DNA of 45,269 nt from Acidiferrobacteraceae bacterium (GTDB lineage Bacteria > Pseudomonadota > Gammaproteobacteria > Acidiferrobacterales > Sulfurifustaceae): positions 1-45,269 of the forward strand of contig JAJPKH010000117.1 of NCBI GenBank assembly GCA_021323795.1. The letters are read 5' to 3'. The translations under genes were made by a program, and so were the position numbers. Below the pieces are notes generated by a model. That model saw only the letters and a program-made list of their open reading frames with translations, did not search any database and was not told the DNA's origin. Shown here piece by piece: positions 18,440 through 28,388 of this stretch. Numbering within the stretch: position 1 is the stretch's first letter; every line of letters starts with the position of its first letter.

Positions 18440-18521
18440 TCGGGTCGAACATATCCCGACCGCGGTTCGGGAACCGCAATTACGTTTGTTAACAACTCGA
18501 CGACGCGCCGAGCGGCGCTCG
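18440..18521. terminator. Hairpin cluster between convergent gspN and lpxB
   Basis: The 164-base gap holds three stems: TCGGG/CCCGA (18440-18459), GCGGTTC-GG-GAACCGC (18462-18477) and CGAGC-GGC-GCTCG (18509-18521). None is followed by a long T-run on either strand. Position between convergent operons suggests transcription ends here in both directions, but Rho dependence cannot be excluded. No gene is visible in 18404-18567. Confidence 0.45.
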
Positions 18522-18567
18522 ATTAAGAGAACAAAAACCGGGATTCCGATTACTGAGATCGGGGCTA

Positions 18568-19806
18568 CTATTCTGCTCGAGCGGAATCGCCAAGATTCCT
18601 CTCGATCAGCACCTCCATCACCGCTTCCGCCGCGCGCGCGTCCGCGTCTTGCTTGAGCGCCCGATGCATTTCGGCGAGCGCGGCTTGCACCGACTCCGCC
18701 TGCTCGGGGTGTTCCAGATACTGCTCGACGGCGGCGCCGAGCGCTTCCGGCGTGGCCTCGTCCTGCATTATTTCCGGCACCAAGCGGCGGCCGGCGAGAT
18801 GGTTCGGCAGCGCGTACATCTTTACGTGCGCGAACAAGCGGATCAACACCTCGGAAAGCGCCGACACCTTGTAGGTGACGACCATCGGTTTCTTCAGCAA
18901 CGCCGCCTCGAGCGTGGCGGTGCCGGAGGCGAGCAACGCGACGTCGCAGGCCGCGAGGGCGTCGCGCGAATGGTTCAAGAGCAGTGTGAGCGGCAAATCG
19001 GCCGCGCTCTCGCGCGCCAACGCCTGCTCGAACAGCACGCGCGTCGCGCGGCTCGCGAACGGCGCGACGAAATGCAATCCCGGACGTCGGGCGTGCAGCC
19101 ACCGGGCGGTACGCACGAACAGCGCCGCATGGCGCCTGAGCTCGCCGACCCGGCTGCCGGGGAGCAAGGCGACGAGCGTCCGATCGACGGGCAGGGTTAA
19201 ACGTTCGCGAATCGCCCGAGCGTCGTAGTTGTCGGGAATTTGATCCGCAAGCGGATGCCCGACGAAAGTAACGGGGACCTTGCGCTCCTCGTAGTAGCGC
19301 GCCTCGAAGGGAAACAGCGTCAACATCCGATCGACCGCGCGATGGATTTTGCGCAGACGGTAGCCGCGCCACGCCCATACCGTGGGACTGACGTAATGTA
19401 TCGTCGGAATGCCGGCCGCGCGCAGGCGCTGCTCGACGGCGAGATTGAAGTCGGGCGCATCGACGCCGATATAGAGATCCGGCGGTTTCGCGAGAAAGTG
19501 CGCGGCCAAACGGCGGCGCGTGAGGAGAACGCCCGGGAGCCTGGCGATCCCTTCGAGCCCGATGACCGATAGGCGCTCCATGTCGTAAAGACTGCGGCAA
19601 CCTTCGGCCTGCATATGCGCGCCGCCGATGCCCTCGAAGGCGACGCCCGGCAGCCGTAGCTTCAGCTCGCGCATCAAGCCCGCGCCGAGGAGATCGCCCG
19701 ATACTTCGCCGGCGACGATGCCGATCTTATAGATAAAACCCCTTCCTCCCCGGCCGGGGAGGGATCGGGGAGAGGGGGCAGCGTTCGACAGCGTGGTGTT
19801 TTCCAT
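18568..19806 (-). CDS. lpxB: Lipid-A-disaccharide synthase
   Basis: LpxB (GT19 family) joins UDP-2,3-diacylglucosamine to lipid X, giving the lipid A disaccharide at the inner face of the membrane. The catalytic protein is recognisable from YKIGIVAGEVSGDLLGAGLM onward, with GIGGAHMQAEGCRSLYDME, INPTVWAW-like YVSPTVWAWRGYRLRKI, LLPGSRVGELRRH and LLASGTATLEAALLKKPMVV. The only ATG is at 19806; it adds about 25 residues (PSPRSLPGRGGRG-type) encoded by a GC-rich palindrome, with GGAGGG 12 bases upstream. A non-ATG start nearer residue 25 cannot be excluded. In E. coli rnhB and dnaE follow; here the convergent gsp operon does. Confidence 0.95.
   Translation of the reverse strand: MENTTLSNAAPSPRSLPGRGGRGFIYKIGIVAGEVSGDLLGAGLMRELKLRLPGVAFEGIGGAHMQAEGCRSLYDMERLSVIGLEGIARLPGVLLTRRRLAAHFLAKPPDLYIGVDAPDFNLAVEQRLRAAGIPTIHYVSPTVWAWRGYRLRKIHRAVDRMLTLFPFEARYYEERKVPVTFVGHPLADQIPDNYDARAIRERLTLPVDRTLVALLPGSRVGELRRHAALFVRTARWLHARRPGLHFVAPFASRATRVLFEQALARESAADLPLTLLLNHSRDALAACDVALLASGTATLEAALLKKPMVVTYKVSALSEVLIRLFAHVKMYALPNHLAGRRLVPEIMQDEATPEALGAAVEQYLEHPEQAESVQAALAEMHRALKQDADARAAEAVMEVLIERNLGDSARAE
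19745..19762 (-). repeat. 18-bp perfect palindrome inside the lpxB 5' coding end
   Basis: CCTCCCCGG joins its exact reverse complement CCGGGGAGG with no loop. Flanking minus-strand words CCCTCTCCCCGATCCC and GGAAGGGG extend the resemblance to the block before gspI. A second small palindrome, CCTGCGCAGG (19822-19831), lies in the lpxA-lpxB gap. The palindrome is translated as part of the extra LpxB N-terminus. Confidence 0.6.
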
Positions 19807-19862
19807 AAATTAGTGGTCCCTCCTGCGCAGGCAGAGGGGCCGGGGCGATAACGCCGCCTGGC

Positions 19863-20633
19863 TTACCGCACGATGCCGCGCTTCGACGCCTTGATGAATT
19901 CGACGAAGCGCGCGATTTCCGGCTGTGATTGCCCGACGCGTTCCAGCTCTTGCACCGCTTCCGTCAGTTTCAGCTCCGAGTGGTACAGCGTCTTGTACGC
20001 GCGCTTGATGATGAGAATGGTTTCTTCGCTGAAACCCCGGCGCCGAAGTCCGCGCGCGTTGATGCCGTGGGGAACACCGCCTTGGCCGGCGACCGTCACA
20101 AACGGCGGCACGTCCTTGAAGAGCGTGGTATTGACGCCCGTCATGCAATGCGCGCCGATGCGGCAGAACTGATGGACCAGCGTGAACCCGCCGAGCACCG
20201 CATAATCACCGATGTGGACGTGGCCGGCCAGGCTCGACGCGTTGGCGAAAATCGTGTGGTCCCCGACCTGGCAGTCATGCGCGATATGCGAATAGGCCAT
20301 GAGAAAATTGTCGCTCCCGAGCCGGGTTACTCCCCCGCCCGCCACGGTCGCGCGGTTGAGCGTGCAGTATTCGCGGATGACGTTGCGGTCGCCGATCTCC
20401 AGGCGCGTCGGTTCGCCTTTGTACCCGGTATGCTGCGGCGCATCGCCGAGCGAACAGAATTGGTAGATGCGGTTTTCCTTGCCGATGCGCGTCGGCCCGA
20501 GGATCACGACATGGGGTGCGATCCGGGTCGAATCGCCGATCTCGACGTCCGCCCCGACAATCGCGTACGCGCCGACCTCGACGCCCTGCCCCAAACGCGC
20601 GCGGCCGTCCACCACCGCGGTCGGATGGATCAC
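19863..20633 (-). CDS. lpxA: UDP-N-acetylglucosamine acyltransferase
   Basis: LpxA moves a 3-hydroxyacyl chain from ACP to O3 of UDP-GlcNAc, the first step of lipid A synthesis. The 256 residues show the hexapeptide-repeat left-handed beta helix from [19 protein letters not shown] on, the catalytic histidine in HIAHDC (H119), and the C-terminal helical domain (NARGLRRRGFSEETILIIK). Acyl-chain length choice cannot be read with confidence. The start overlaps the fabZ stop by 4 bases; the 56-base gap to lpxB carries repeat-like sequence. Confidence 0.97.
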   Translation of the reverse strand: MIHPTAVVDGRARLGQGVEVGAYAIVGADVEIGDSTRIAPHVVILGPTRIGKENRIYQFCSLGDAPQHTGYKGEPTRLEIGDRNVIREYCTLNRATVAGGGVTRLGSDNFLMAYSHIAHDCQVGDHTIFANASSLAGHVHIGDYAVLGGFTLVHQFCRIGAHCMTGVNTTLFKDVPPFVTVAGQGGVPHGINARGLRRRGFSEETILIIKRAYKTLYHSELKLTEAVQELERVGQSQPEIARFVEFIKASKRGIVR

Positions 20634-21085
20634 TCCGATCCCCCTATCCCCTTATACGTACACATCAACTCCGCGCTACAGCAGAGCTCGCCGTCGACCG
20701 ACGCCGACGCATCGAAGAGCCAGATGCCCTTCATCTTGCGCTTGACCGCGACTTCGATGCGCATCTGATCTCCGGGGCCGACGGCGCGCTTGAACCGCGC
20801 CTTGTCGATGCCGAGGAAATAGTAGACCGAGCTCTCGTCCGGCACTTGCTCGAGGGTTTTCATCGAGAGGATGGCGCACGCCTGCGCCATGGTCTCGAGG
20901 ATCAGCACGCCGGGCATGACGGGCTGATGCGGAAAGTGCCCGGGAAAGAACGGCTCGTTGATCGTCACGTTCTTGATCGCCGTCAATCGCTTGTCGGCTT
21001 CGTAATCGAGCACGCGGTCGACCAGCAAGAACGGAAAGCGGTGCGGCAGATACTTGCGCACTTCGCGGATATCAAGCGGCTTCAA
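20630..21085 (-). CDS. fabZ: 3-hydroxyacyl-ACP dehydratase FabZ
   Basis: FabZ dehydrates 3-hydroxyacyl-ACP in fatty acid elongation and so competes with LpxA and LpxD for the same substrates. The hot-dog fold active site is intact: H50 in [15 protein letters not shown] and E64 in LILETMAQ. I chose the TTG at 21085 because GAGGAG precedes it by 5 bases and it yields 151 residues, the E. coli length. It overlaps the lpxD stop in TTGA. The ATG at 21184 would add 33 residues from within lpxD and is not favoured. Confidence 0.95.
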   Translation of the reverse strand: MKPLDIREVRKYLPHRFPFLLVDRVLDYEADKRLTAIKNVTINEPFFPGHFPHQPVMPGVLILETMAQACAILSMKTLEQVPDESSVYYFLGIDKARFKRAVGPGDQMRIEVAVKRKMKGIWLFDASASVDGELCCSAELMCTYKGIGGSE

Positions 21086-22116
21086 GATCGCTCCTCGTTG
21101 AGTTTCGCAATTTCCTTTTCGAGTTGTTTGACGCGGCGCGCGAGCTCGTCGAGCTGCTGGAGTCGGACCACCTGGCGCCGCCAATGCTCCGCGCGCTCGG
21201 CCGGAATCCCGGACGAATAAGCGCCCGCTTGGCCGATCGAGCTCGCGACCATCGATTTACCCAGCACCACGACGTCGTCGGCGATGTCGATGTGATCGAC
21301 GATGCCGACCTGCCCGGCGAACATGCAACGCCGCCCGATGGTTACGCTGCCCGAAACGCCGACGCAGGCGGCCATCGCCGTATGTTCCCCGATCCGCACG
21401 TTGTGCCCGATATGCACCAGATTGTCGAGTTTCACGCCGTCGGCGATCTGCGTGTCGTTGAACGTACCGCGGTCGATCGTCGTATTCGCCCCGATCTCGA
21501 CATCGTCGCCGATAATCACGCGTCCCAACTGTGGAATCTTGACCCAGCGCTCGCCGTCCTTCGCGTAGCCGAAGCCGTCGCCGCCGATCACCGCGCCCGG
21601 GTGCAGCAAACAGTTCTTTCCGATCACGCAGCGTTCGCCGACCCACACGCGCCCCGTCAACCGGGTTCCCGCCCCGATCGCCGCTTCGCGGCCGACGTAC
21701 GAGCCCGCGCCGATCTCCGTTCCTTCACCGATCACCGCCCCCGCCTGGACGACCGCGTGCGGCCCGATGCTCGCCGTCGCGGAAACGCGCGCCGCGCTGT
21801 CGACCACCGCGCTCGCGTGTATGCCGGGCCGCGGGGTCGGCGACGGATGGAGGAACCCCGCGATGCGCGCAAAGTGGAGCTGCGGCTGCTCGACGATCAG
21901 CGCGTTGCCGCCGTATTCGGCGGCGTCCGCTTCGGTGAGCACGACCGCGCCCGCCCGGCACGCGCCCAGCAGGCGTCGATGCTTGGGGTCGTTGACGTAA
22001 GAGATTTCGTGGGACTGCGCCCGCTCGAGCGGAGCGACACCGGTGATCTCGACGTCGCCCACGCCGCGCAACCGCCCTCCGAAGCGCCGGGCGAGCTCTG
22101 CTAGGGTGGCCGCCAT
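21082..22116 (-). CDS. lpxD: UDP-3-O-acylglucosamine N-acyltransferase
   Basis: LpxD adds the second 3-hydroxyacyl chain at the 2-amino group of the lipid A precursor. The 344 residues have the N-terminal uridine-binding domain ([21 protein letters not shown]), hexapeptide repeats (GADAV-like [20 protein letters not shown]), the conserved [19 protein letters not shown] and the active-site histidine in [12 protein letters not shown], ending in a C-terminal helix. It lies 8 bases downstream of skp and overlaps fabZ. Confidence 0.97.
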   Translation of the reverse strand: MAATLAELARRFGGRLRGVGDVEITGVAPLERAQSHEISYVNDPKHRRLLGACRAGAVVLTEADAAEYGGNALIVEQPQLHFARIAGFLHPSPTPRPGIHASAVVDSAARVSATASIGPHAVVQAGAVIGEGTEIGAGSYVGREAAIGAGTRLTGRVWVGERCVIGKNCLLHPGAVIGGDGFGYAKDGERWVKIPQLGRVIIGDDVEIGANTTIDRGTFNDTQIADGVKLDNLVHIGHNVRIGEHTAMAACVGVSGSVTIGRRCMFAGQVGIVDHIDIADDVVVLGKSMVASSIGQAGAYSSGIPAERAEHWRRQVVRLQQLDELARRVKQLEKEIAKLNEERS

Positions 22117-22124
22117 CGTTGCTG

Positions 22125-22658
22125 CTACTTCTTTCCCAACTTCTGCAAAACCTTGTCGGTCAAATCGACTTTCTTGCTCGCGTAAATCGTGCCTTCGTGC
22201 AAGATCAGGTCGTAGTTCTCCTGCTTGGCGATTTCGACGATCGCCTTGTACACGACCTTCTGCAGCGAGGCGAGTTCCTCGTTGCGCCGCAGATTATAGT
22301 CCTCGCGGAATTCCTGCGTCTCGCGGCGCGCGTCGCGCTTCAGCACCACGATCTCGTGTTCCTTGGCGCGGCGATCCGCCTCTTTCATGAGCAGGCCGTT
22401 TTTTTCCAACTCGTCCTCGAGCTGTTTGATCCGGGCCTGCATCGCGACCAGCTTTTTGTCGCGCGGTCCGAACTCGGCTTCGAGTTTTTTCAACGCCGCC
22501 TGGCCCTGCGGCGCTTCCTCGATGACTTTGACGGCGTTGACGTAACCGACCTTGAGCTCTTGCGCATGGAGCGAGCCCGCATCCGCCAGCACCGCGATGC
22601 CTGCGGCGGCCAACAGTATGGCGCGGATCATGTGCTTGGAAAAAAAACCTCTCATCAT
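22125..22658 (-). CDS. skp: Periplasmic chaperone Skp/OmpH
   Basis: Skp holds unfolded outer-membrane proteins in the periplasm on their way to BamA. From the ATG at 22658 (overlapping the bamA stop as ATGA) the protein has 177 residues: an extended signal peptide ([19 protein letters not shown] followed by SLHAQ), the core [20 protein letters not shown], a long charged helical-tentacle region ([19 protein letters not shown]) and a return strand [13 protein letters not shown]. ATGs at 22655 and 22631 are alternatives; the latter gives the most compact signal peptide. A frame from 22766 inside bamA is rejected. Confidence 0.93.
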   Translation of the reverse strand: MMRGFFSKHMIRAILLAAAGIAVLADAGSLHAQELKVGYVNAVKVIEEAPQGQAALKKLEAEFGPRDKKLVAMQARIKQLEDELEKNGLLMKEADRRAKEHEIVVLKRDARRETQEFREDYNLRRNEELASLQKVVYKAIVEIAKQENYDLILHEGTIYASKKVDLTDKVLQKLGKK

Positions 22659-24937
22659 CTGAACGGGACGCCTAGCGTAAACTGGAACTGCTCTTTTTGG
22701 TCGCCCGGCTTGTTGTTCAAAGGTTTCGCGTAGCTGAAACTCAAGGGGCCGACCGGCGAAAACCAATTAAACGCCAAACCCGCGGAATAACGCAACTCCC
22801 CGAGATCCACGCGCTCGCCCGGTCCGTACACCATTCCGGTATCGACGAAGAGGCTCATGCGCATCGACTTGTCGTCGCGCGTCGTTCCCGGCACCGGGAA
22901 GAAGTATTCCATATTGCCGAGCACGCGGCGATTGCCGCCGATCGTTTGATCCACGGAAGGGTCGCGCGGCCCGAGCGAGCTCCCCCGGTAGCCGCGTACC
23001 GTGGAGCTTCCCCCCGCGTAGAAATTCTTGAAGAACGGCAAGGTCGTCGTATCGCGATAGCCGTCGCCGTAACCTAGCTCGGCCTTCGCACGCAAGGTGG
23101 TCGTTTCGGTCAAAGGCCAGTAGCGACCGAGCAGGTAATTCAACTTGTAGTACGTTATATCGCTGCCGGGGACCGCGACTTCGCCGCTGATGCGTTGGAG
23201 CGAGCCGCGCGTGGGAAATATCGCGCTGTCGAGACTGTCGCTCGACCATCCCAGGCTCAGTTTGTACGCTTTGACCGGCGAACCTTCCAGCGCAACGAAG
23301 TCTTTCGCCACCTGGGCGCTGGTATCGCGCGTCTCGATTCCTATGCTTTCGTAGTCGAGGCCGACGTTCAGCCGGTTGTATTCCGTGAGCGGAATTCCCC
23401 AGAACACGCCGGCGCCGACCGTCTTGGTGTTGTACGCCGCCGTATCGAGCTGGCTGGTGTCTATTGAGTTCGAGAACAACGTGAAACCGCGGCTGATCCC
23501 GTCGGGGGTATAATAAGGATTGACATAACGAACGCTGAAGTTGCGCGTCGCCTTGGTGTTGTCCACTCGGAAAGACAGCTCCTTGCCCGAACCAAAGAGA
23601 TTGCTTTCGGTGACGGCCGCATTGATGCCGAGACCGACGTCCGAATAACCGACGCCGAGCATCAGGCTTCCGGTCGAACGTTCCTTGACGGTGATGTTCA
23701 CGTCCACCTGATCGGAGGTGCCGGGCACGGCGGGCGTCTCGATGTTGACGTCTTCAAAATAGCCGAGACGCTGCAGGCGCTCGCGCGAGCGGCGGATCTT
23801 CTCCGCCGAATACCACGTACCCTCGAGCTGGCGCAGTTCGCGGCGCAACACTTCGTCGTGCGTCGCGACGTTGCCGCCGAAATTCACCCGCCGGACGTAC
23901 GTACGCCGGCCGGGATCGACGAAAAAATTGAAACTGACGGTACGGCTGTCCTTGTTGATATCCGGAACGGCGTTGACATTGGCGAACGCATAACCGTCGT
24001 TCGCCAAGCGATCGGAGATGCGCTTGGAAGATTCGGTGACCTCTTTGCGCGAAAACACGGCGCCCGGCTTCAAACTGATCAGGTCGCGCAATTCCTTTTC
24101 GGCGACGGGAAACTTTCCCGTCAGGCGGACGTTGGAGACGGTATAGCGTTTGCCTTCCGAAACGTTCACCGTGATGTAAATCGCTTCTTTGTCCGGCGTT
24201 ATGGAGACCTGCGTCGAGTCGATGTTGAATTCAAGAAATCCGCGATCCTGGTAGAAATTCCTCAGTCGCTCGAGATCGCCCGCCAGCTTCTGTTTCGAAT
24301 ACTGGTCGCGGCTGGAAAAAACCGCCCACCACGAGGCGGGGCCGAGCGTGAACAGATCGAGCAACTCCTTGGTGGAGAATTCCTGATTACCGACGATAAT
24401 GATCTCGCGGATGCGCGCGGGCGGTCCTTCCGTCACCGCAATGTCGATGTCCACGCGGTTGCGCTCGAGCGGCGTCACCGTCGGCTGGATGCTGACCGCG
24501 TAGAACCCCTTGCTGAAGTATTGCGATCGCATCTCTTGCTCGACGCGATCCAGCAGCGAGCGGTCGAAGATACGCGCCTCGCTCAGCCCGATCTCCTTCA
24601 AGCCTTTCTTGAGATCGTCCTGGGAGAACTCGTGCGTGCCGGTGATGCGGATACTGCCGATGGAAGGCCGCTCCACCACGGAGACGATAAGCACGTCGCC
24701 TTTGCGCTCCAGGCGCACGTCCTTGAAGAAGCCGGTTTTGTACAGGGCGCGAATGGCGTTCTCGGCGCCCTTTTCGGTGAGCCTGTCACCCACCTTGACG
24801 GGAAGGTAATTGAAAACCGTGCCCGCCGCGATGCGCTGCAAACCCTCGACGCTGATATCCTTGACCACGAACGGCTCGAGCGCCCACGCGAGCGCGGGCA
24901 GCAAGGCGATGAAGAGCGCCGCGAGAAATCGATTCAT
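22655..24937 (-). CDS. bamA: Outer membrane protein assembly factor BamA
   Basis: BamA is the Omp85 barrel that folds and inserts outer-membrane proteins. The 760 residues have a signal peptide ending near AWA, five POTRA domains (about 20-420; first one [19 protein letters not shown]) and a 16-strand barrel with the loop-6 motif [17 protein letters not shown], which carries the VRGY/F signature. The C-terminal strand is [10 protein letters not shown]: the usual terminal aromatic is followed by one arginine, created by the ATGA overlap with skp. It lies 33 bases downstream of rseP. Confidence 0.98.
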   Translation of the reverse strand: MNRFLAALFIALLPALAWALEPFVVKDISVEGLQRIAAGTVFNYLPVKVGDRLTEKGAENAIRALYKTGFFKDVRLERKGDVLIVSVVERPSIGSIRITGTHEFSQDDLKKGLKEIGLSEARIFDRSLLDRVEQEMRSQYFSKGFYAVSIQPTVTPLERNRVDIDIAVTEGPPARIREIIIVGNQEFSTKELLDLFTLGPASWWAVFSSRDQYSKQKLAGDLERLRNFYQDRGFLEFNIDSTQVSITPDKEAIYITVNVSEGKRYTVSNVRLTGKFPVAEKELRDLISLKPGAVFSRKEVTESSKRISDRLANDGYAFANVNAVPDINKDSRTVSFNFFVDPGRRTYVRRVNFGGNVATHDEVLRRELRQLEGTWYSAEKIRRSRERLQRLGYFEDVNIETPAVPGTSDQVDVNITVKERSTGSLMLGVGYSDVGLGINAAVTESNLFGSGKELSFRVDNTKATRNFSVRYVNPYYTPDGISRGFTLFSNSIDTSQLDTAAYNTKTVGAGVFWGIPLTEYNRLNVGLDYESIGIETRDTSAQVAKDFVALEGSPVKAYKLSLGWSSDSLDSAIFPTRGSLQRISGEVAVPGSDITYYKLNYLLGRYWPLTETTTLRAKAELGYGDGYRDTTTLPFFKNFYAGGSSTVRGYRGSSLGPRDPSVDQTIGGNRRVLGNMEYFFPVPGTTRDDKSMRMSLFVDTGMVYGPGERVDLGELRYSAGLAFNWFSPVGPLSFSYAKPLNNKPGDQKEQFQFTLGVPFR

Positions 24938-24970
24938 TATGGTTCTTGGAGTCGGCGGCGTTGACAGAGA

Positions 24971-26332
24971 CTAGCTGAATATCCTCGTTAAGTCGTTATA
25001 AAAAGCGAGCAGCATGAGCCCGGCCAGGAGCGCGATGCCGAGCTGCTGGCCGACGAGCATCACGCGCTCCGATACCGGCCCGCCCTTGATCGCCTCGATG
25101 ACGTAATACATCAAATGTCCGCCGTCCAGGACGGGAATGGGCAGGAGATTGAGCACGCCGAGACTGATGCTGATGACGGCGAGAAACATCAGGAACTGCG
25201 TTCCGCCGGTCTTGGCCGAATAGCCGGCGTATTGCGCGATGGTGATCGGACCGCTGATGTTCTTGCTCGAGATCTCGAGCGTCGCCATGCGATAGAGCAT
25301 CTGGAGCGTCAGCGCCGTCATGGCCCAGGTGTTCTGCGCCGATTCCCCGAGCGCTTCGAGCGGACCGAGTCTGACGCGCACACGCATGTCCGGCGGAATG
25401 TCGGCGATTTGCGGACGCACGTTGATCCTCCCGACCGTGCGCTCGCCCTGCGGCACCGTCTCGGGCGTAACTTCTACGCTGAGGCGTTGTCCGTTGCGCT
25501 CGACCTCGACGGGAACCGTCTGCCCCGCGCGCGGGCCGATCAGCGCGACGATATCCTCCCATCCCTTAACCGGCTGGCCGGCGATACGTATGAACCGGTC
25601 ACCGACCTGAATCCCGGCGCGCTTGGCGGGGCCGTCCTCGAGCGCGCCCACGACCGGAAGCACTTGCGGCAATACCGGCGACAATCCGATGGCGCGCTCC
25701 ATCAAGCTCGCGTCGACCGCCGATGCCGGAACATCGCGCAGATCGAGGCGGCGCGTTTCGAGCCGGCCCTGCGGGTCTCTCACTTCCACGTTCAGGACGG
25801 AATGATCGAGCGCGCGCTGAAATACGTACAACCGCCGTTGCCCCCAGCTCTGCACTTCGTGGCCGTCCATCGCGAGGATTTGATCGCCCTCCTTGAAGCC
25901 GGCGCGTTCGGCGATCGAGCCCGCCGCGACGTTTCCGATCACGGGTCGAATGCCTTCGATGCCGATCATGTAGACCGCCCAATACGCAAGGATGGCAAAC
26001 AGGAAATTGAAGATCGGGCCGGCGGCGACGATCGGAAAACGCTTCCATACCGGCTGGCGATTGAAGGCCCGATGCGCCTCGTCCTTGGGCACGGGCCCTT
26101 CCGTTTCGTCGAGCATCTTGACGTAGCCACCGAGCGGAAGCGCGGCCACGACGAGCTCGGTACCGTCCGGACCGAACCGGCGGCGCCACAGCGGCTTGCC
26201 GAAACCGACGGAAAAGCGCAGAACCTTGACGCCGAGGCGCTTCGCCACCCAGTAGTGCCCGAATTCATGCACGACGATCAGGACACCGAGCGCGATGACG
26301 AAGGCGGCCGCGTAAAAAAGGATATCAATCAT
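24971..26332 (-). CDS. rseP: RIP zinc metalloprotease RseP
   Basis: RseP cuts the anti-sigma factor RseA inside the membrane during the envelope stress response and clears signal-peptide remnants. The 453 residues carry the HExxH zinc motif in [15 protein letters not shown] near the N-terminus, two periplasmic PDZ domains ([36 protein letters not shown]) and the C-terminal LDGGHLMYY metal-ligand motif. At least four hydrophobic membrane stretches are visible. It starts in ATGA with dxr and precedes bamA, the standard order. Confidence 0.97.
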   Translation of the reverse strand: MIDILFYAAAFVIALGVLIVVHEFGHYWVAKRLGVKVLRFSVGFGKPLWRRRFGPDGTELVVAALPLGGYVKMLDETEGPVPKDEAHRAFNRQPVWKRFPIVAAGPIFNFLFAILAYWAVYMIGIEGIRPVIGNVAAGSIAERAGFKEGDQILAMDGHEVQSWGQRRLYVFQRALDHSVLNVEVRDPQGRLETRRLDLRDVPASAVDASLMERAIGLSPVLPQVLPVVGALEDGPAKRAGIQVGDRFIRIAGQPVKGWEDIVALIGPRAGQTVPVEVERNGQRLSVEVTPETVPQGERTVGRINVRPQIADIPPDMRVRVRLGPLEALGESAQNTWAMTALTLQMLYRMATLEISSKNISGPITIAQYAGYSAKTGGTQFLMFLAVISISLGVLNLLPIPVLDGGHLMYYVIEAIKGGPVSERVMLVGQQLGIALLAGLMLLAFYNDLTRIFS

Positions 26333-27564
26333 AGTGCCCCATGTTGCTTTCGAGCGGTGACTGCCGCAATGAGTTCCCCGGTAACTTGCCGTGCGCGCGC
26401 GTCGTCCGCAAGCACCTGTTCCAGCGTTTGATCGGGCCCGCCGGCCACTTCATCGAGTGTCCGCGCGATAAACCGCGGGATATCGGTGAAGGCGATGCGC
26501 CGCTCGAGAAACGCCGCCACGGCGACCTCGTTGGCGGCATTCAAAATCGCCGGCACGGTTCCTCCCGCCGCCGCGGCCTCGCGCGCGAGCCGCAGACACG
26601 GGAAACGCTCGAGGTCGGGCGCGGCGAAATCGAGCCGCGCGGTTTCGAGCAGATCGATCGGCCGGGCGCCGGATTCGATGCGCTCGGGCCAGCAAAGCGC
26701 GTGCGCGATCGGGATGCGCATATCGGGATTGCCGAGCTGCGCCAGCACCGAGCCGTCCGCGTACTCGACCATCGAATGAATGACGCTTTGCGGATGGATC
26801 ACCACTTCGATCTGCCCGGGCGCCACGCCGAACAACCGGCACGCCTCGATCAGCTCGAGCCCTTTGTTCATCAACGTCGCGGAATCGACGGAAATCTTGC
26901 GTCCCATCACCCAGCGCGGATGCGCGCACGCCTGTTCGGGCGTCACGTGCGTCAAACGCTCCGCCGGCGTCCTGCGAAACGGCCCACCCGAGCACGTCAG
27001 CAGTATGCGCCGCAGGCCGCGCGGCGCTTCGCCGGCCGTGAAGTCCGCGGGCAGGCATTGGAAGATGGCGTTGTGCTCGCTGTCGAGCGGAAGCAGCAGC
27101 GCGCCGGCGGCGCGCGCCGCCTCGATCAGCAATCGGCCGCCCATGACGAGCGGCTCCTTATTCGCGAGCAGCACGCGCTTGCCGGCGCGCACGGCGGCGA
27201 GCGTCGGGCGCAGCCCCGCCGCGCCGACGATCGCGGTGATGACGATGGGCGCGTCCTGATGCGCCGCGGCGGCTTCCAGTTCTTCGATGCCGGTGCGCAC
27301 TTCGGTATCGACACCCGCCGCGCGCAACCGCCCGGCGAGCGTGGCGGCGGCGGAGGCATCCAGCATCACCGCGAGGCGCGGCCGAAAACGGCGGCACTGT
27401 TCGAAAATAACGTCGACTTGTTTATTCGCCGTTAACACGGCGATGCGAAACCGCGCGGGATGGCGCGCGATCACATCGAGCGCGGTGACGCCGATCGAGC
27501 CCGTGGAGCCGAGAATAACCACGCCCTGGCCGGCTACTTCACGATCGGAACGAGGCGTGCTCAT
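26329..27564 (-). CDS. dxr: 1-deoxy-D-xylulose-5-phosphate reductoisomerase
   Basis: Dxr makes MEP from DXP, the second step of the non-mevalonate isoprenoid pathway that feeds UppS. The ATG at 27564 overlaps the cdsA stop (ATGA) and gives 411 residues beginning [12 protein letters not shown]. The NADPH site is [26 protein letters not shown] and [19 protein letters not shown] bind metal and substrate. A longer frame from 27810 reads into cdsA and is not supported. Confidence 0.97.
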   Translation of the reverse strand: MSTPRSDREVAGQGVVILGSTGSIGVTALDVIARHPARFRIAVLTANKQVDVIFEQCRRFRPRLAVMLDASAAATLAGRLRAAGVDTEVRTGIEELEAAAAHQDAPIVITAIVGAAGLRPTLAAVRAGKRVLLANKEPLVMGGRLLIEAARAAGALLLPLDSEHNAIFQCLPADFTAGEAPRGLRRILLTCSGGPFRRTPAERLTHVTPEQACAHPRWVMGRKISVDSATLMNKGLELIEACRLFGVAPGQIEVVIHPQSVIHSMVEYADGSVLAQLGNPDMRIPIAHALCWPERIESGARPIDLLETARLDFAAPDLERFPCLRLAREAAAAGGTVPAILNAANEVAVAAFLERRIAFTDIPRFIARTLDEVAGGPDQTLEQVLADDARARQVTGELIAAVTARKQHGAL

Positions 27565-28388
27565 GCGCGAGCGTAAAACAATTCCATCCAGCCGAGTGCG
27601 AACACCGGCGCCGCCGCCGTCAAGGCGTCGATGCGATCGAGCACACCGCCGTGACCCGGCAGCAACGTGCCGCTGTCTTTGACGCCGGCGATGCGCTTCA
27701 TTTTGCTTTCCGCTAAATCGCCGACAACCGATACGAGTCCGGCGACCGCGCATAACGCAACCCACATACCGAGAACCATGCCCTGAAAATTCCAGATGAT
27801 TCTCCCACAAATATATGCCAGCAACATCACGCCCAGGAACCCGCCGAGCACGCCCTCCACGGTCTTGCCGGGACTGATCGACGGCGCGAGCTTGGTGCGC
27901 CCAAACGCATGTCCCGCCGCATACGCCGCCGTGTCGGCCACGGCGACGAGCACGATAAGGAACAACAATAAGAACGGGCGCCGCGGATCGGCCGCGTGGA
28001 GGAAGCTGAGCGCGGCCCAGGCGGGCAGCAGCGTGAGCAATCCTGCCGTCGCGCTGCCGCCGGCGCTATGGAGCATGCTGCCTGTCGGACGCATGAGCGC
28101 CACGACGGGCACCGCCAGCCACCACAACGCGCCCGCGAGTAAAACGACGTAAGCGGCGACCACCGACGTGAGCACGGCGGCGACGCAAATGCTGCCCGCT
28201 CCGATCACCACCGCGGTGTAGCCGTGGCGCGCCGTCCGCCCCCACTGACATAGCCCGCTCCATTCCCACGCCCCTATTGCAACGATGATGCCGAGCAACA
28301 GCGCCACGCCGACCGCGGGAAGCAGAAAAAGCCCCGCGACCAGCGGCGGCGCCAGCACCACCGCCGTGATGATTCGCTGCTTAAGCAT
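27561..28388 (-). CDS. cdsA: Phosphatidate cytidylyltransferase
   Basis: CdsA makes CDP-diacylglycerol, the branch-point precursor of all phospholipids, in the inner membrane. From the ATG at 28388 the protein has 275 residues with about eight hydrophobic segments. The CTP-transferase signature is complete near the C-terminus: [13 protein letters not shown], then [13 protein letters not shown]. The start lies 8 bases inside uppS, so the two are coupled. A frame from 28466 would extend into uppS. Confidence 0.96.
   Translation of the reverse strand: MLKQRIITAVVLAPPLVAGLFLLPAVGVALLLGIIVAIGAWEWSGLCQWGRTARHGYTAVVIGAGSICVAAVLTSVVAAYVVLLAGALWWLAVPVVALMRPTGSMLHSAGGSATAGLLTLLPAWAALSFLHAADPRRPFLLLFLIVLVAVADTAAYAAGHAFGRTKLAPSISPGKTVEGVLGGFLGVMLLAYICGRIIWNFQGMVLGMWVALCAVAGLVSVVGDLAESKMKRIAGVKDSGTLLPGHGGVLDRIDALTAAAPVFALGWMELFYARA

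Noticed and set aside
18404-18567. A remnant of rnhB between gspN and lpxB
   Set aside because: No RNase HII motif can be read in any frame of these 164 bases.
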